NCBI RefSeq assembly: GCF_003111665.1
Contig: NZ_CP022188.1
Coordinates: forward strand, 4,278,001-4,342,000
Length of the DNA: 64,000 nucleotides
Source: Parazoarcus communis
GTDB taxonomy: Bacteria > Pseudomonadota > Gammaproteobacteria > Burkholderiales > Rhodocyclaceae
Direction: 5' to 3'
Under the pieces are notes generated by a model that saw nothing but the letters and a program-made list of their open reading frames with translations, was not told where the DNA came from and did not search any database. This document shows, in pieces, positions 29,026-38,487 of the stretch (within the stretch, counting starts at the first letter, position 1; every line of letters starts with the position of its first letter). A program made the translations under genes and the position numbers.

Positions 29026-31074
29026 ATGACCGAATCCATCGAATCCTTTGCCCAGCTGGGCCTGCCCGACAATCTGCTTTCGGCACTCGCCGCAGTCGGC
29101 TATGAAACCCCATCTCCGATCCAGGCAGCGTGTATTCCGCACCTGCTCGCAGGACGTGACCTGCTGGGCGAAGCCCAGACCGGCACCGGAAAAACGGCCG
29201 CATTCGCATTGCCCGCGCTGGCAATGCTCGACATCGCCGACACCCGCCCGCAGGTGCTGGTGCTCACCCCGACACGCGAACTCGCCATCCAGGTTGCCGA
29301 GGCCTTTGGGAAGTACGCACACCACCTGAAGAACTTTCATGTACTCCCGATTTACGGCGGGCAAAGCATGGTGGTGCAGCTGCGCCAGTTGTCGCGTGGA
29401 GCCCAGGTCATCGTCGGCACCCCGGGCCGGGTAATGGATCACCTTGAGCGCGGCAGCCTGAAGCTCGACGCGCTCAAGATGCTGATCCTCGACGAGGGCG
29501 ACGAGATGTTGCGCATGGGATTCATCGACGACGTCGAATGGATTCTCGATCACACTCCGGCGACCCGGCAGACGGCATTGTTCTCGGCCACCATGCCCAA
29601 CGTGATTCGTGACGTGGCGCGTCGCCACCTGCGCGAACCCGAAGAAATCAAGATCCGCGCATCGACCTCCACCGTTGCCAAGATCCGCCAGCGCTACTGG
29701 CTGGTGCGTGGCGTGGACAAGCTCGACGCCCTGACCCGCATCCTCGATGCCGAGGAAACCTTCGACGCAGCCATCACCTTCGTGCGCACCAAGATTGCGA
29801 CCGAAGAACTGGCCGACAAGCTCGCCGCCCGCGGCTACGCAGCTGCAGCGCTGAACGGCGACATGACCCAGGGCCTGCGTGAACGCGTCATCGAGCAACT
29901 CAAGAACGGCGCGCTCGACATCGTCGTGGCAACCGACGTCGCCGCCCGCGGCATCGATGTGCCGCGCGTGAGCCACGTCATCAACTACGACATCCCCTAC
30001 GACACCGAAGCCTATGTGCACCGGATCGGGCGTACCGGCCGTGCGGGCCGCGAAGGCTCGGCGATCCTGTTCGTCGCGCCGCGCGAAACGCGCATGCTCA
30101 AGACCATCGAGCGCGCCACCCGCCAGCCCATCGAACCCATCGCCCTGCCCAGCCGCGAGGAAGTCTCCACGCTGCGGGTGAACCAGTTCAAGCAACTGGT
30201 TCTGGACACCCTGAGCGGCCACGACCTCGGTTTCTTCATGGACGTGGTGAATAGCCTCACCGAAGAAAACGAACTCCAGGCACACGAGATCGCCGCCGCA
30301 CTGGCTTATCTTGCCCAGCGCGAACGCCCGCTGCAGGTCGAAGAGTCCGGCCGTGGCTGGGACGTTGCGACCACGGCGACCAGCGCCGGCGGTCGTCCTC
30401 CGCGCGAAGAGCACTTCACCACCGGCGCACCGCGTGAGCGCACCGAGCGTCCGAACCGGGACGAGATCCTCGCCCGCCGCCGCTCGTTTGCAGATGGCGC
30501 GCTTGCGCGCTACCGCATCGAAGTCGGTCGCAACCAGGGCGCGAGCCCCAAGGAGATCGTCGGCGCAATCGCCAACGAAGGCGGAATCGACGGTCGCTTT
30601 ATCGGCCAGATCCACCTCTTCAACGATTTCTCCACGGTCGAGTTGCCGGCCAACCTGCCCGACGACCTGCTGGGCGTGCTCAAGCGCACCCGGGTCAAGC
30701 AGTGCGCCCTCAACATCCGCCCGCTGACCGACGAGGAGGCGCTTGCCACCCCGGAGCGTCCGCGCGCTCCGCGTGGCGACCACGCACCGCGCCGCGATGA
30801 CAGCCCGCGCCGCGAGCACACGCCGCGCCGGGACGACAGCGTCGGCGATCGCCGCCCGCCCCGCCCCGCAGGCGGTGAGGGCAAGCCGGCCTGGGGCAAC
30901 AAGCCTGCCGGTGGCTATGACAAGCCCGCCGGCAGCTATGGCAAGCCCGGCGCGCCGAAACCGTGGAGCGGTGCCCCGCGTCGCGACGATCGCGGCCCTT
31001 CGCGTTCAGGTCCCGATCGCTCGGGCTCTGCGCCCTTCTCGGCCGGCAAGCCGAAAAAGCGCAGGGAAGACTGA
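29026..31074 (+). CDS. deaD: DeaD/CsdA-like DEAD-box RNA helicase
   Basis: A 682-residue ATP-dependent RNA helicase. Motif I AQTGTGKT (residue about 49), Ia PTRELAIQV, III SAT and VI HRIGRTGRAGREG are intact. Motif II reads DEGD (LILDEGDEML, about 155) instead of DEAD; the Walker B Asp-Glu is kept, so ATPase activity is plausible. After the RecA-like pair comes a DbpA-type RNA-binding domain (about residues 490-570) and an Arg/Gly/Pro-rich low-complexity tail (570-682) with repeated GGYDKPAGSYGKP-like and RRDD units. Length and layout match DeaD, which helps ribosome assembly in the cold. The stop abuts the srkA GTG. Confidence 0.88.
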   Translation: MTESIESFAQLGLPDNLLSALAAVGYETPSPIQAACIPHLLAGRDLLGEAQTGTGKTAAFALPALAMLDIADTRPQVLVLTPTRELAIQVAEAFGKYAHHLKNFHVLPIYGGQSMVVQLRQLSRGAQVIVGTPGRVMDHLERGSLKLDALKMLILDEGDEMLRMGFIDDVEWILDHTPATRQTALFSATMPNVIRDVARRHLREPEEIKIRASTSTVAKIRQRYWLVRGVDKLDALTRILDAEETFDAAITFVRTKIATEELADKLAARGYAAAALNGDMTQGLRERVIEQLKNGALDIVVATDVAARGIDVPRVSHVINYDIPYDTEAYVHRIGRTGRAGREGSAILFVAPRETRMLKTIERATRQPIEPIALPSREEVSTLRVNQFKQLVLDTLSGHDLGFFMDVVNSLTEENELQAHEIAAALAYLAQRERPLQVEESGRGWDVATTATSAGGRPPREEHFTTGAPRERTERPNRDEILARRRSFADGALARYRIEVGRNQGASPKEIVGAIANEGGIDGRFIGQIHLFNDFSTVELPANLPDDLLGVLKRTRVKQCALNIRPLTDEEALATPERPRAPRGDHAPRRDDSPRREHTPRRDDSVGDRRPPRPAGGEGKPAWGNKPAGGYDKPAGSYGKPGAPKPWSGAPRRDDRGPSRSGPDRSGSAPFSAGKPKKRRED

Positions 31075-32079
31075 GTGCCCGGCACCGCAAGCAGCGGGGC
31101 GCCGTTTGCGGGCCTGACACCGGACTTCGTCCTCGATGCACTGGAGAGTGTCGGCCTGCGGCCTGACGGCCGCCTGCTGGCACTCAACAGCTACGAGAAC
31201 CGCGTCTATCAGGTCGGCATCGAAGACGGCCCGATGCTGGTGGTCAAGTTCTATCGTCCCGCGCGCTGGACTGATGCAGCCATCCTCGAGGAGCACAGCT
31301 ACACCGCGGAACTGGCCGAACGCGAGATCCCGGTGGCGGAGCCGGTCATCATCGATGGCCGCAGCCTGCACCTCCACGACGGCATGCGCTTCACGCTGTT
31401 CCCGCGCCTGAGCGGACGCGCACCGGAACTGTCCGATCCGGCCACGCTGGAGTGGCTGGGCCGGTTCATCGGCCGCATCCATGCAGTCGGTGCGCTGCAC
31501 CCGTTCAAGTCCCGTCCGGCACTCGATATCGCCAGCTTCGGCGAAGAACCCCGTGCCTGGCTCCTCGCACACGATTTCATTCCCGCCGACATCCTTCCGG
31601 CGTGGAAGAGCACGACGGATCAGGCACTCGACGGCGTGCGCCGCGCCTTTGACCGTGCAGGCAAGTTCGCCTCACTGCGCCTGCATGGCGACTGCCATAT
31701 GGGCAACGTACTGTGGCAGCAGGGCGAAGGCGGCGGGCCGCAGTTCGTCGACTTCGACGATGCGCGCATGGGACCGGCGATTCAGGACTTGTGGATGCTG
31801 CTCTCGGGTGAGCGCCACGAGCAGGTCGGGCAGCTCGCCGACATCCTCGCCGGCTACGAGGACTTCATGGACTTTTCACCGCGCGAGCTCCACCTGATCG
31901 AAGCCTTGCGCACGCTGCGTCTCATCCACTATTCAGCCTGGCTCGCACGACGCTGGAACGACCCCGCCTTCACTGCCGCGTTTCCGTGGTTCAACACACA
32001 GCATTACTGGCAGGACCGTGTGCTCGAACTGCGTGAACAGATTGCGCTGATGGACGAGCCGCCGCTCTGGCCGGCCTGA
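31075..32079 (+). CDS. srkA: Stress response kinase A (YihE/SrkA)
   Basis: A 334-residue protein with the aminoglycoside-phosphotransferase-like kinase fold. The ATP-binding Lys is in LVVKFYRP, the catalytic loop is HGDCHMGNVLW and the metal site is FVDFDDARMGP. These segments and the ending WFNTQHYWQDRVLELREQ match SrkA, a Ser/Thr kinase that counters MazEF-type programmed death and envelope stress in E. coli. The start is GTG directly after the deaD TGA, with AGGGAAGA as ribosome-binding site, so the two genes are coupled. Confidence 0.88.
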   Translation: MPGTASSGAPFAGLTPDFVLDALESVGLRPDGRLLALNSYENRVYQVGIEDGPMLVVKFYRPARWTDAAILEEHSYTAELAEREIPVAEPVIIDGRSLHLHDGMRFTLFPRLSGRAPELSDPATLEWLGRFIGRIHAVGALHPFKSRPALDIASFGEEPRAWLLAHDFIPADILPAWKSTTDQALDGVRRAFDRAGKFASLRLHGDCHMGNVLWQQGEGGGPQFVDFDDARMGPAIQDLWMLLSGERHEQVGQLADILAGYEDFMDFSPRELHLIEALRTLRLIHYSAWLARRWNDPAFTAAFPWFNTQHYWQDRVLELREQIALMDEPPLWPA

Positions 32080-32178
32080 GCCCCGGACAAGCATCCGGTC
32101 ACGCCGACATTGCAGTGCACAACTGCAGCCACGGGCGCTAAACTCGTGCCACGCGTCTAGCCCTTCCATTCGTTCACC

Positions 32179-33078
32179 ATGCAACTTCAGGCTTGGTATC
32201 ACTCCTGCTCTGCCGGTTTCACGCTGCGCGGAGAGCACTCCCTGCCTTCGGGCAAACCGGTGCTTCATTTCGTTCACGGAAACGGATACTGCGGCCGGAC
32301 CTACGAGCCGATGCTGGCGCGCCTCACGCCCCACTTCGATCTCTTCCTGTCGGACATCCAGGGCCACGGAGACAGCGACCACGGCGGCCGCTTTCATGGC
32401 TGGAATCGCACGGCCGCACTGTGTCTGGAAGCATGGCACGCGCGCGGCAGCATCTTCGGCGATGTGCCGGTGTTCGCGGTCGGACACAGCTTCGGTGGCG
32501 TCATTACCAGCCTCATGCTGGCCAAAGCGCCTGATCAGTTTTCACGTGCCGTGCTGCTCGACCCGGTCCTCTTTCCACCCGCAATGATCGGCCTGATGGC
32601 GCTGTCCGACGTTGTCGGGCTGTACTCACGCAACACCCTCGCCCGCCGCACCCGCCAGCGCCGCCACCACTGGCCCGATCGCCAGTCCGCATTCACCTCG
32701 CTGCACGAGCGTGGCATGTTCAAGGGCTGGAAAGAAGAAGCCTTGTGGTCTTACGTCAATCATGCGTTGCGCAACACGCCGGAAGGCGGGGTCGAGCTCA
32801 AATGCAGACCGGCTCGAGAAGCGGAGATCTTCAGCTCCTACCCGCGCCGGCTGTGGTCGTCACTCGCGCGCATCACCACCCCGACGCATGTGCTGCGCGG
32901 GGAAAAAACCTACCCCTTTGCAGCCAAGGGCATCACCCGCTGGCGCGACAGCAATCCGGCAGTCAGCGAACAGGTGATGCCCGGCGGCCACTGCTTCATG
33001 CAGGAAGACCCGGCGAGTTGCGCGGAGGCAGTTGTCGACTTCCTGTGCTCGAAAGATGGCTCCTCGCCAACAAACTGA
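32179..33078 (+). CDS. Alpha/beta hydrolase
   Basis: A 299-residue soluble hydrolase. It has the HGNGYCGRTY oxyanion region, SDIQGHGDS, the nucleophile elbow GHSFGG (Ser about 103) and a C-terminal catalytic His in MPGGHCFMQ. The helical cap region (about 130-200) is Arg/His-rich. There is no signal peptide. The substrate is unknown. Confidence 0.82.
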   Translation: MQLQAWYHSCSAGFTLRGEHSLPSGKPVLHFVHGNGYCGRTYEPMLARLTPHFDLFLSDIQGHGDSDHGGRFHGWNRTAALCLEAWHARGSIFGDVPVFAVGHSFGGVITSLMLAKAPDQFSRAVLLDPVLFPPAMIGLMALSDVVGLYSRNTLARRTRQRRHHWPDRQSAFTSLHERGMFKGWKEEALWSYVNHALRNTPEGGVELKCRPAREAEIFSSYPRRLWSSLARITTPTHVLRGEKTYPFAAKGITRWRDSNPAVSEQVMPGGHCFMQEDPASCAEAVVDFLCSKDGSSPTN

Positions 33079-33252
33079 CAGCCTAAACAGTCAGAAGCCA
33101 ATGCCCGTTCGAGCACAGTCACTTCAAAAAGAACGGACATGCATTTTCAGTTCTGCCCTGAGAAACCTTACCTGTCTTAAGCAACTGTGGTGACCCGAAC
33201 AGACGAGACCATATAGCGGCCCCTTTCGACAATTACCGTAATTTGTGTATGG

Positions 33253-33263
33253 TTTTTGCGACA
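33253..33263 (+). other. TTTTTGCGACA motif upstream of the autotransporter
   Basis: The same 11-mer, in the transcription direction, lies upstream of both TonB-receptor genes (minus strand 55677-55667 and 52880-52870). It may be a shared element of outer-membrane protein genes or coincidence. Confidence 0.2.
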
Positions 33264-33308
33264 ATATGAATACTTCGTTACAAACTGACTAAAATATGCA
33301 GAATCTGC

Positions 33309-33339
33309 TCCGCAGAGGACTCTGCGGAATCGTCTTTTT
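33309..33339 (+). terminator. Terminator-like hairpin in the autotransporter leader
   Basis: TCCGCAGA, loop GGAC, TCTGCGGA, then ATCGTCTTTTT. It lies 230 bp after the hydrolase stop and only 34 bp before the autotransporter ATG. It could end the upstream transcript or act as an attenuator in the autotransporter leader. A TAAAAT hexamer precedes it by about 17 bp. Confidence 0.6.
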
Positions 33340-33372
33340 AGTACGCGACGCACATTGAGAAAGGTTATTTCC

Positions 33373-35355
33373 ATGAGAAAAAGCGATGAATTCAAGGCTC
33401 CGTTGAGGGCAATCCTCCCGGTAGCCATCGCACTTGCGTTGTCACTGGACGGTAGCTACGCACTTGCGGGGCCGATCACGCTCACCGGTGACTACATCAA
33501 GATAGGTACGAACGATGTAGGAACGATCGGATCGGGAGGAAGTGTCTCGCCGGGCATCCTGTACGACAACACCGGCACAGGGACTTTCAATACTGCCTAT
33601 GACTATTTGACGCCCGGATCACCGTTCGAAGGATTCTCCGTCAAGGCAACATCGGGCGGAACAACCTATTCTGTGCATAGCAATAACGAAAGCAGCTTGC
33701 CCGTGGGGCTGACTGGCACGCTGACAAACACATCCTCCGGCACCTACCAGGGCGTCTCCTGGTCTGGCTCCTACACCCCCTCCGGTGGCAGCAAACTGTT
33801 CGACATCGTCAATAACGTGGGCTTCAACACGGGCGACAAGAAGGTCACGATCACGACGACCCTCACGGCCACGCAGGCCTTGACCGATCTTTATTTCGCG
33901 CGCATGACCGACCCCGACGCGTTCGCAGCACCGGGCGACTCTTCACGTACCAACAACTTCCGGGGCAATGGAAGCGTACCTGCGTCGAATCTGGTGTATG
34001 CCGAAGCCTTGGTCAGCAAGTACGTGATCGGTTTGTATTCGGCAGCGGGTTCAGGCGTCAACACCGGGGTTTCAAGTGGTTGGAGCACAGATCCCACTGT
34101 GTATTACTCGGGAACCGACGACGGCAACGGTGACTATGTAATCGGCCTTTCTTCCTACACTGCCAGCCTTGATGCGGGTGGAACGGTCACCTATACGTAC
34201 TACTACATCTTCGGCTCGGATATTGCCGCGGCAGTCGCCGCCTCGGTCGCCAGCTCCAGCCCCACCGTGCTGGGCGCAGCCCGATCGTATAGCAACTCAC
34301 CGACTTACGGCGCGGCAGCCGTAATCGATTCAACCCCGGACCTTCTGGCGCTGTTCAGCGGCTCGACCACTGAACAGCAGCGTTCCGACGCGGCCACCCA
34401 GACCCTGCCACTGCTGACCGGCGGCTCCATGGTCGCGGCCAGCAGCGCACTGTCAGGTATCAACCGGGTCATCCAGGCACGCTTCGAAGCAAATCGAGGC
34501 ATGTCATCGGGCAACGCTTTCATTGGCGACAGAAACGTCTGGGCAAAGCCTTTCGGTTCATGGGCGGAACAAAGTGACCGTAACGGCGTCGCCGGCTTCA
34601 AGGCAGACACGGCCGGTCTCGCCATTGGTGCAGATGGTGCAGTAAATGACAATCTGCGTGTCGGCGCGGCCTTTGCCTACGCCAAGGCGAATGTCGATGG
34701 CAGCTCCAGCATTGCCCCCCACGACGCAAACGTCGATGTCTATCAGTTGATTGCCTACGGCAGTTACGCGCTCGACGAGCGCACCGAAGTCAACTTCCAG
34801 GCCGACGTCGGACAAAACCAGAACAAGGGCAAGCGGACGATTGCATTCACCAACACCACGGCCTCGTCGAGCTATGACAGCCAGACCGCTCACGTGGGTG
34901 TGGGACTTGCTCGCAGCTACCCCTTGAACGCAAAGACGACGGTTACCCCGTCCGTTCGTGCCGATTACACCTGGATCAAGGATGACAGCTACCTGGAAAA
35001 GGGTGCGGGCCTGCTCAACCTTGACGTCGACAGCCGCTCGACCGAAGAGCTGATCCTGAGTCTCGACGGCAAGATAAGCCATCAAGTCGACACCCAGACA
35101 AGCATGTCTGCAAACCTCGGCGTGGGCTATGACACCCTGTCCAAGCGCACCTCGGTCACCGCAAGCTTTGCGGGTGCCCCCGGGGCCGCCTTTACAACCG
35201 AAGGCATTTCCCCCTCGCCATGGCTCGCGCGTGGTGGTGCCGGCCTGACACACGTGACGGCCGGAGGCACGGAAATCACGGTTCGTTATGATGCAGAGTA
35301 CCGCACCGACTTCCTGAACCAGACAGCATCCCTCAAGGCGAACTGGACTTTCTGA
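33373..35355 (+). CDS. Autotransporter-barrel outer-membrane protein
   Basis: A 660-residue secreted or surface protein. Residues 1-34 form a signal peptide (Arg/Lys start, AILPVAIALALSL core, cleavage near YALAG). The passenger (about 35-390) is rich in Gly/Ser/Thr with no obvious catalytic motif. The last about 270 residues, from NVWAKPFGSWAEQ, form a type V beta-barrel ending LKANWTF with the terminal Phe required by the BAM machine. A TTG 18 nt upstream is in frame, but AAAGG lies 8 nt before this ATG. The passenger is probably an adhesin or structural surface protein; its role is unknown. Confidence 0.85.
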   Translation: MRKSDEFKAPLRAILPVAIALALSLDGSYALAGPITLTGDYIKIGTNDVGTIGSGGSVSPGILYDNTGTGTFNTAYDYLTPGSPFEGFSVKATSGGTTYSVHSNNESSLPVGLTGTLTNTSSGTYQGVSWSGSYTPSGGSKLFDIVNNVGFNTGDKKVTITTTLTATQALTDLYFARMTDPDAFAAPGDSSRTNNFRGNGSVPASNLVYAEALVSKYVIGLYSAAGSGVNTGVSSGWSTDPTVYYSGTDDGNGDYVIGLSSYTASLDAGGTVTYTYYYIFGSDIAAAVAASVASSSPTVLGAARSYSNSPTYGAAAVIDSTPDLLALFSGSTTEQQRSDAATQTLPLLTGGSMVAASSALSGINRVIQARFEANRGMSSGNAFIGDRNVWAKPFGSWAEQSDRNGVAGFKADTAGLAIGADGAVNDNLRVGAAFAYAKANVDGSSSIAPHDANVDVYQLIAYGSYALDERTEVNFQADVGQNQNKGKRTIAFTNTTASSSYDSQTAHVGVGLARSYPLNAKTTVTPSVRADYTWIKDDSYLEKGAGLLNLDVDSRSTEELILSLDGKISHQVDTQTSMSANLGVGYDTLSKRTSVTASFAGAPGAAFTTEGISPSPWLARGGAGLTHVTAGGTEITVRYDAEYRTDFLNQTASLKANWTF

Positions 35356-35376
35356 GCACCCCGCTCAAGGTGACAC

Positions 35377-35407
35377 AAACGGCCACAACACACGTTGTGG
35401 CCGTTTT
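35377..35407 (+). terminator. Intrinsic terminator after the autotransporter gene
   Basis: A perfect 13-bp stem: AAACGGCCACAAC, loop ACAC, GTTGTGGCCGTTT, followed by T and a pyrimidine run. Confidence 0.85.
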
Positions 35408-35431
35408 CACGATGAATGCAAAAACTTATTC

Positions 35432-36298
35432 GTGATTTCGCAACTGCACACGCTCACTCGCTCAAGCGGGCTCATACTCGCACTCGCCTTGAGCATGCTC
35501 ACCGGCTGCAGCAACATTCCGACCGCGTTGGAGCGACGAGAAAAGGCCGCGGCGCTGGCAGCGCCCCATGGCTGGAAGCAGGAAACGCTCCGCGCAGGCA
35601 AGTTTGATCTCTCGATTTACCTGCCTGAAAGCATTACAGCCAACTCGGATCTGACCATCTACATCGAAGGCGACGGACTGGCGTGGATAAGCCACCGTCA
35701 CCCCTCTGCAGACCCGAGCCCGATCGACCCCTTGGCATTACGACTTGCACTGGCGCAACCAGCCGGAAACGCTGCGTATCTCGCTCGGCCATGCCAGTTG
35801 CTGCAATCCGGTGACGCGTCCTGCAGCAATCGCTACTGGACCGGAGACCGGTTTGCCCCTGAAGTCATCGATGCAAGCAACATTGCGATCACCCAATTAA
35901 AAGCTCGTTTTCGCGCAAAAGAACTGAAACTGGTCGGGTACTCGGGAGGAGCAGCCATCGCGGCACTTGTCGCAGCCCGCCGCCATGACGTGAGTCATTT
36001 GGTCAGCGTCGCAGGCAACCTGGACACAAGCGCGTGGACTCGCCTCCATCGGCTGACTCCGTTACACGGGTCGATGAATCCAGGCACCTATGCACACGAT
36101 TTGCGCTCGATCCCACAATTCCATTTCAGTGGGGCAAAGGACCAGAACATTCCGCCCACACTGACGGAGGGCTTCGCCGACCTGTTCCCCTCGGCCAACC
36201 GGCCAAGTGTGCATATCGAGCCAGGTTTCGATCACGAATGCTGCTGGGTAGAGGCCTGGCCGCGCCTTTGGCAAATGATTGCCACGCAGGCCCCCTGA
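35432..36298 (+). CDS. Lipoprotein with alpha/beta-hydrolase fold
   Basis: A 288-residue predicted lipoprotein. The N-terminal signal ILALALSMLTGC ends in a lipobox (LTGC), so the mature protein would be lipid-anchored at Cys26. The hydrolase core shows the nucleophile elbow GYSGGA, an acid in SGAKDQNIPP and His in GFDHECCW. The GTG start lacks a clear ribosome-binding site. It follows the autotransporter terminator closely, so it needs its own promoter or read-through. A role on envelope or secreted esters is possible; the substrate is unknown. Confidence 0.75.
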   Translation: MISQLHTLTRSSGLILALALSMLTGCSNIPTALERREKAAALAAPHGWKQETLRAGKFDLSIYLPESITANSDLTIYIEGDGLAWISHRHPSADPSPIDPLALRLALAQPAGNAAYLARPCQLLQSGDASCSNRYWTGDRFAPEVIDASNIAITQLKARFRAKELKLVGYSGGAAIAALVAARRHDVSHLVSVAGNLDTSAWTRLHRLTPLHGSMNPGTYAHDLRSIPQFHFSGAKDQNIPPTLTEGFADLFPSANRPSVHIEPGFDHECCWVEAWPRLWQMIATQAP

Positions 36299-36385
36299 GC
36301 ATTACCCGATTGGTTCACAGGTCCGCAGAAAACAGCCCCGCTTGCCATTTTCCAGCGTGGCAACAGGCGTGGCTTTCGGCTCTGC

Positions 36386-36934
36386 TCAGTAACGCGCCGG
36401 CCCCATCAGCAGCTCGGGGGCGACCTCGACCGTCTCCTCTCCGTTGGTCACCCAGACGTGACCGTCCTGCAAGGTGAATTGCAGGCGCATGCTGCGATCG
36501 GTGAGGCGCGCCAGGGCTGGGGCCACCTCGGGTGCGATGCGGAGCACACTGAGGCTCTGCTGGCGCGTGAGCTTGGCCTTGATGCCCTCCCACCAGACAT
36601 GGGCGGCCCGACCGTAGTTGATGACCACCACCTTGTCCGAGCGGCCGCAGGCTTTGCGAATCCACTTCTCGTCAGGCTGCCCGACGAAGATCCAGCGCTT
36701 GATCTCGCCCGTCAGGTCGCGCTCCCACAGATCGGGCTCGTCATCGACGCAGAGTGCGTTGCCAAAACTCAGCGCCGGGTCGGCATAGAGTGCGAAGGCG
36801 AGCAGGCGCACCATCATGCGATCGTCGGTTTCCGACGGGTGCCGGGCGAGCGTCAGCGCATGGTCGCCGTAGTAGCTGCGATCCATGTCTGCAATCTGCA
36901 GCTCAGCCTTGTAAATCGTTGCCTTCAGTGCCAT
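36386..36934 (-). CDS. yaeQ: YaeQ family protein
   Basis: A 182-residue protein matching YaeQ throughout: MALKATIYKAELQIADMDR at the start, then HPSETDDRMMVRLLAFALYA and LWERDLTGEIKRWIFVGQPDE. The family adopts a PD-(D/E)xK nuclease-like fold with no proven activity. It lies 21 bp after the unknown gene at 36956-37735 on the same strand. Confidence 0.92.
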   Translation of the reverse strand: MALKATIYKAELQIADMDRSYYGDHALTLARHPSETDDRMMVRLLAFALYADPALSFGNALCVDDEPDLWERDLTGEIKRWIFVGQPDEKWIRKACGRSDKVVVINYGRAAHVWWEGIKAKLTRQQSLSVLRIAPEVAPALARLTDRSMRLQFTLQDGHVWVTNGEETVEVAPELLMGPARY

Positions 36935-36955
36935 CCGAACCGCCTCAGTAAAGAC

Positions 36956-37735
36956 TTAATGAACCGTATCCGACGGACGGTTTGCACGTTGCCAGGCCAC
37001 CACGGCCTGAGCCGCATGAGCCATGACCACGTCGCGCTGCGGCGCCGGCAACTCGCGCGCAAGCGAGGCGAAGAGCGCCTGCGTGGCCTCCTGGGCCACG
37101 CCCTCTGCCGCCAGCCCTTCGGACAGGCAGCGAATCTGGATATGTGCCAGCGCATCGGCCACCAGGCGCCAGCCTGCAACCGGCATGTTCCCGACCAGCG
37201 CCAGCAGCAGGCTGCCGAGCTGGCCCGCCAGGCGCAGGGCTTCGTCGCGATTCTCGCTGGCAATCGACGAATGCCACAGCGCGAGGTGAATCCCGCGGCG
37301 CAGTTCGACCTTGAAATCGATCGCATTGGCCTCGGCCGCCGTCAGCGCCTCGAACTGCTGCAGAAAGCGGGACTCGGCCTGCGCATCGAGCCCGGTGCGC
37401 AGTGCGCCGAGAAGCTCGGAGAGCGCCGGAATTGCGGTGAGACCGAAGGCCTGACTCCAGGCCAGACCCCATTGGTCCGCACCGGCCACCAGCATGGCCA
37501 GACGCAGGGCACGCGCATCCTCGCCCTCACCTGCGCGGGCCCAGTTGCGCATGGCCTCGCACAAAGCGGTCACGCCCTCGGCTCGCTCCTGATCCGAGGC
37601 TTCGATGCTGAACCGGAAGACGCGCGCAAAGGCATCCTGTGCCGTGCGTGCAGCCTGACGCTGCACCTCGGGCACGGCCAGCTTTTGCAGGGGGTCTGCG
37701 GGCAGAACGGTATCGGTGGAGGGCGCTGATGACAT
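36956..37735 (-). CDS. Uncharacterised helical protein
   Basis: A 259-residue, Ala/Leu-rich, predicted all-helical soluble protein without signal peptide, cysteines in motifs or membrane segments. I recognise no family. It has an acceptable ATG and sits in a probable operon with yaeQ (21 bp). The long intact frame and codon usage like neighbours support it being real. Confidence 0.7.
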   Translation of the reverse strand: MSSAPSTDTVLPADPLQKLAVPEVQRQAARTAQDAFARVFRFSIEASDQERAEGVTALCEAMRNWARAGEGEDARALRLAMLVAGADQWGLAWSQAFGLTAIPALSELLGALRTGLDAQAESRFLQQFEALTAAEANAIDFKVELRRGIHLALWHSSIASENRDEALRLAGQLGSLLLALVGNMPVAGWRLVADALAHIQIRCLSEGLAAEGVAQEATQALFASLARELPAPQRDVVMAHAAQAVVAWQRANRPSDTVH

Positions 37736-37822
37736 GACTCGGTTCCGTAAAGCGGGCGCATATTGTGCCGATCAGGACGCAATCGGGCAACGAAGGCCTT
37801 GCATTGCAGACAGAGTCAGGCT

Positions 37823-37861
37823 GGGCAGTGCAGCGAGGCGATCAGTTTCGCAGCACTGCCC
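37823..37861 (-). other. Strong hairpin between the HAD gene and the next gene
   Basis: GGGCAGTGC (37823-37831) pairs with GCACTGCCC (37853-37861), extended inward by GCGA/TCGC across a single mismatch. It has no T-run on either strand. It lies after the HAD stop, so mRNA processing, a weak terminator or a protein-binding dyad are possible. Confidence 0.45.
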
Positions 37862-37912
37862 CGATGCGGGGATTGAAAAGCGCCGGCCGCAGTTCTGCAG
37901 CCGGACACGCGC

Positions 37913-38413
37913 TCAGGATGCCCAGCGGAAGCTGGAGCGCGGCTTTTCCAGGGTCGGAACACCGTCGCGCAGCGATGTCAGCATCCGGCTCAGGGCACCT
38001 GCATCTTCTTCGGTGAAGCCGCGCTTGAAATCGGTCAGGATGAGGCGCGAGCGGCTGAGCCAGTTGCCCGGCGCATCGTCGATCGCACACCAGGCCGCCG
38101 CAGCGACGTCGGGCTCGTGCTGTGCAAGCCAGAGCATGGATTCGCGCTCACGCAGACCATGAAGCTCGGAGCCCAGTTTGGGCAACATATGCGGCGTCAC
38201 GCCGGCTACCCGTGGACGGATGTCTTCGGAGAAGCGGGCGACCAGCTTCTGCAGCGAAAACAGCATGCGCCAGTCCGACGAAATCACGATGCGCGCTTCC
38301 TCGAACTCTCGAATCACGGCTTCGATGAGCGGCAGGCAGCGGAAATCCTCCACCTCGCCCCAAGGGTGGGTCACCCCGTCGAAATCCATGAAAATGTAGG
38401 TCGTTCGATTCAT
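37913..38413 (-). CDS. HAD-superfamily hydrolase-like protein
   Basis: A 166-residue protein with HAD motif I at the N-terminus (IFMDFDGVTHPW), motif II-like VISSDWR and an acidic motif IV region CAIDDAPGNW. A conserved Lys could be K in LTDFKRGF. It resembles the 'HAD domain-containing protein' group common in betaproteobacteria, presumed small-molecule phosphatases. The substrate is unknown. Confidence 0.75.
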   Translation of the reverse strand: MNRTTYIFMDFDGVTHPWGEVEDFRCLPLIEAVIREFEEARIVISSDWRMLFSLQKLVARFSEDIRPRVAGVTPHMLPKLGSELHGLRERESMLWLAQHEPDVAAAAWCAIDDAPGNWLSRSRLILTDFKRGFTEEDAGALSRMLTSLRDGVPTLEKPRSSFRWAS

Positions 38414-38487
38414 TCGTTGTGCTCTTTGGCACTGTCTGCAAAAGGTTTACACGACAGTGGGTTCATTGATGCTGCAATGCAGAATAT

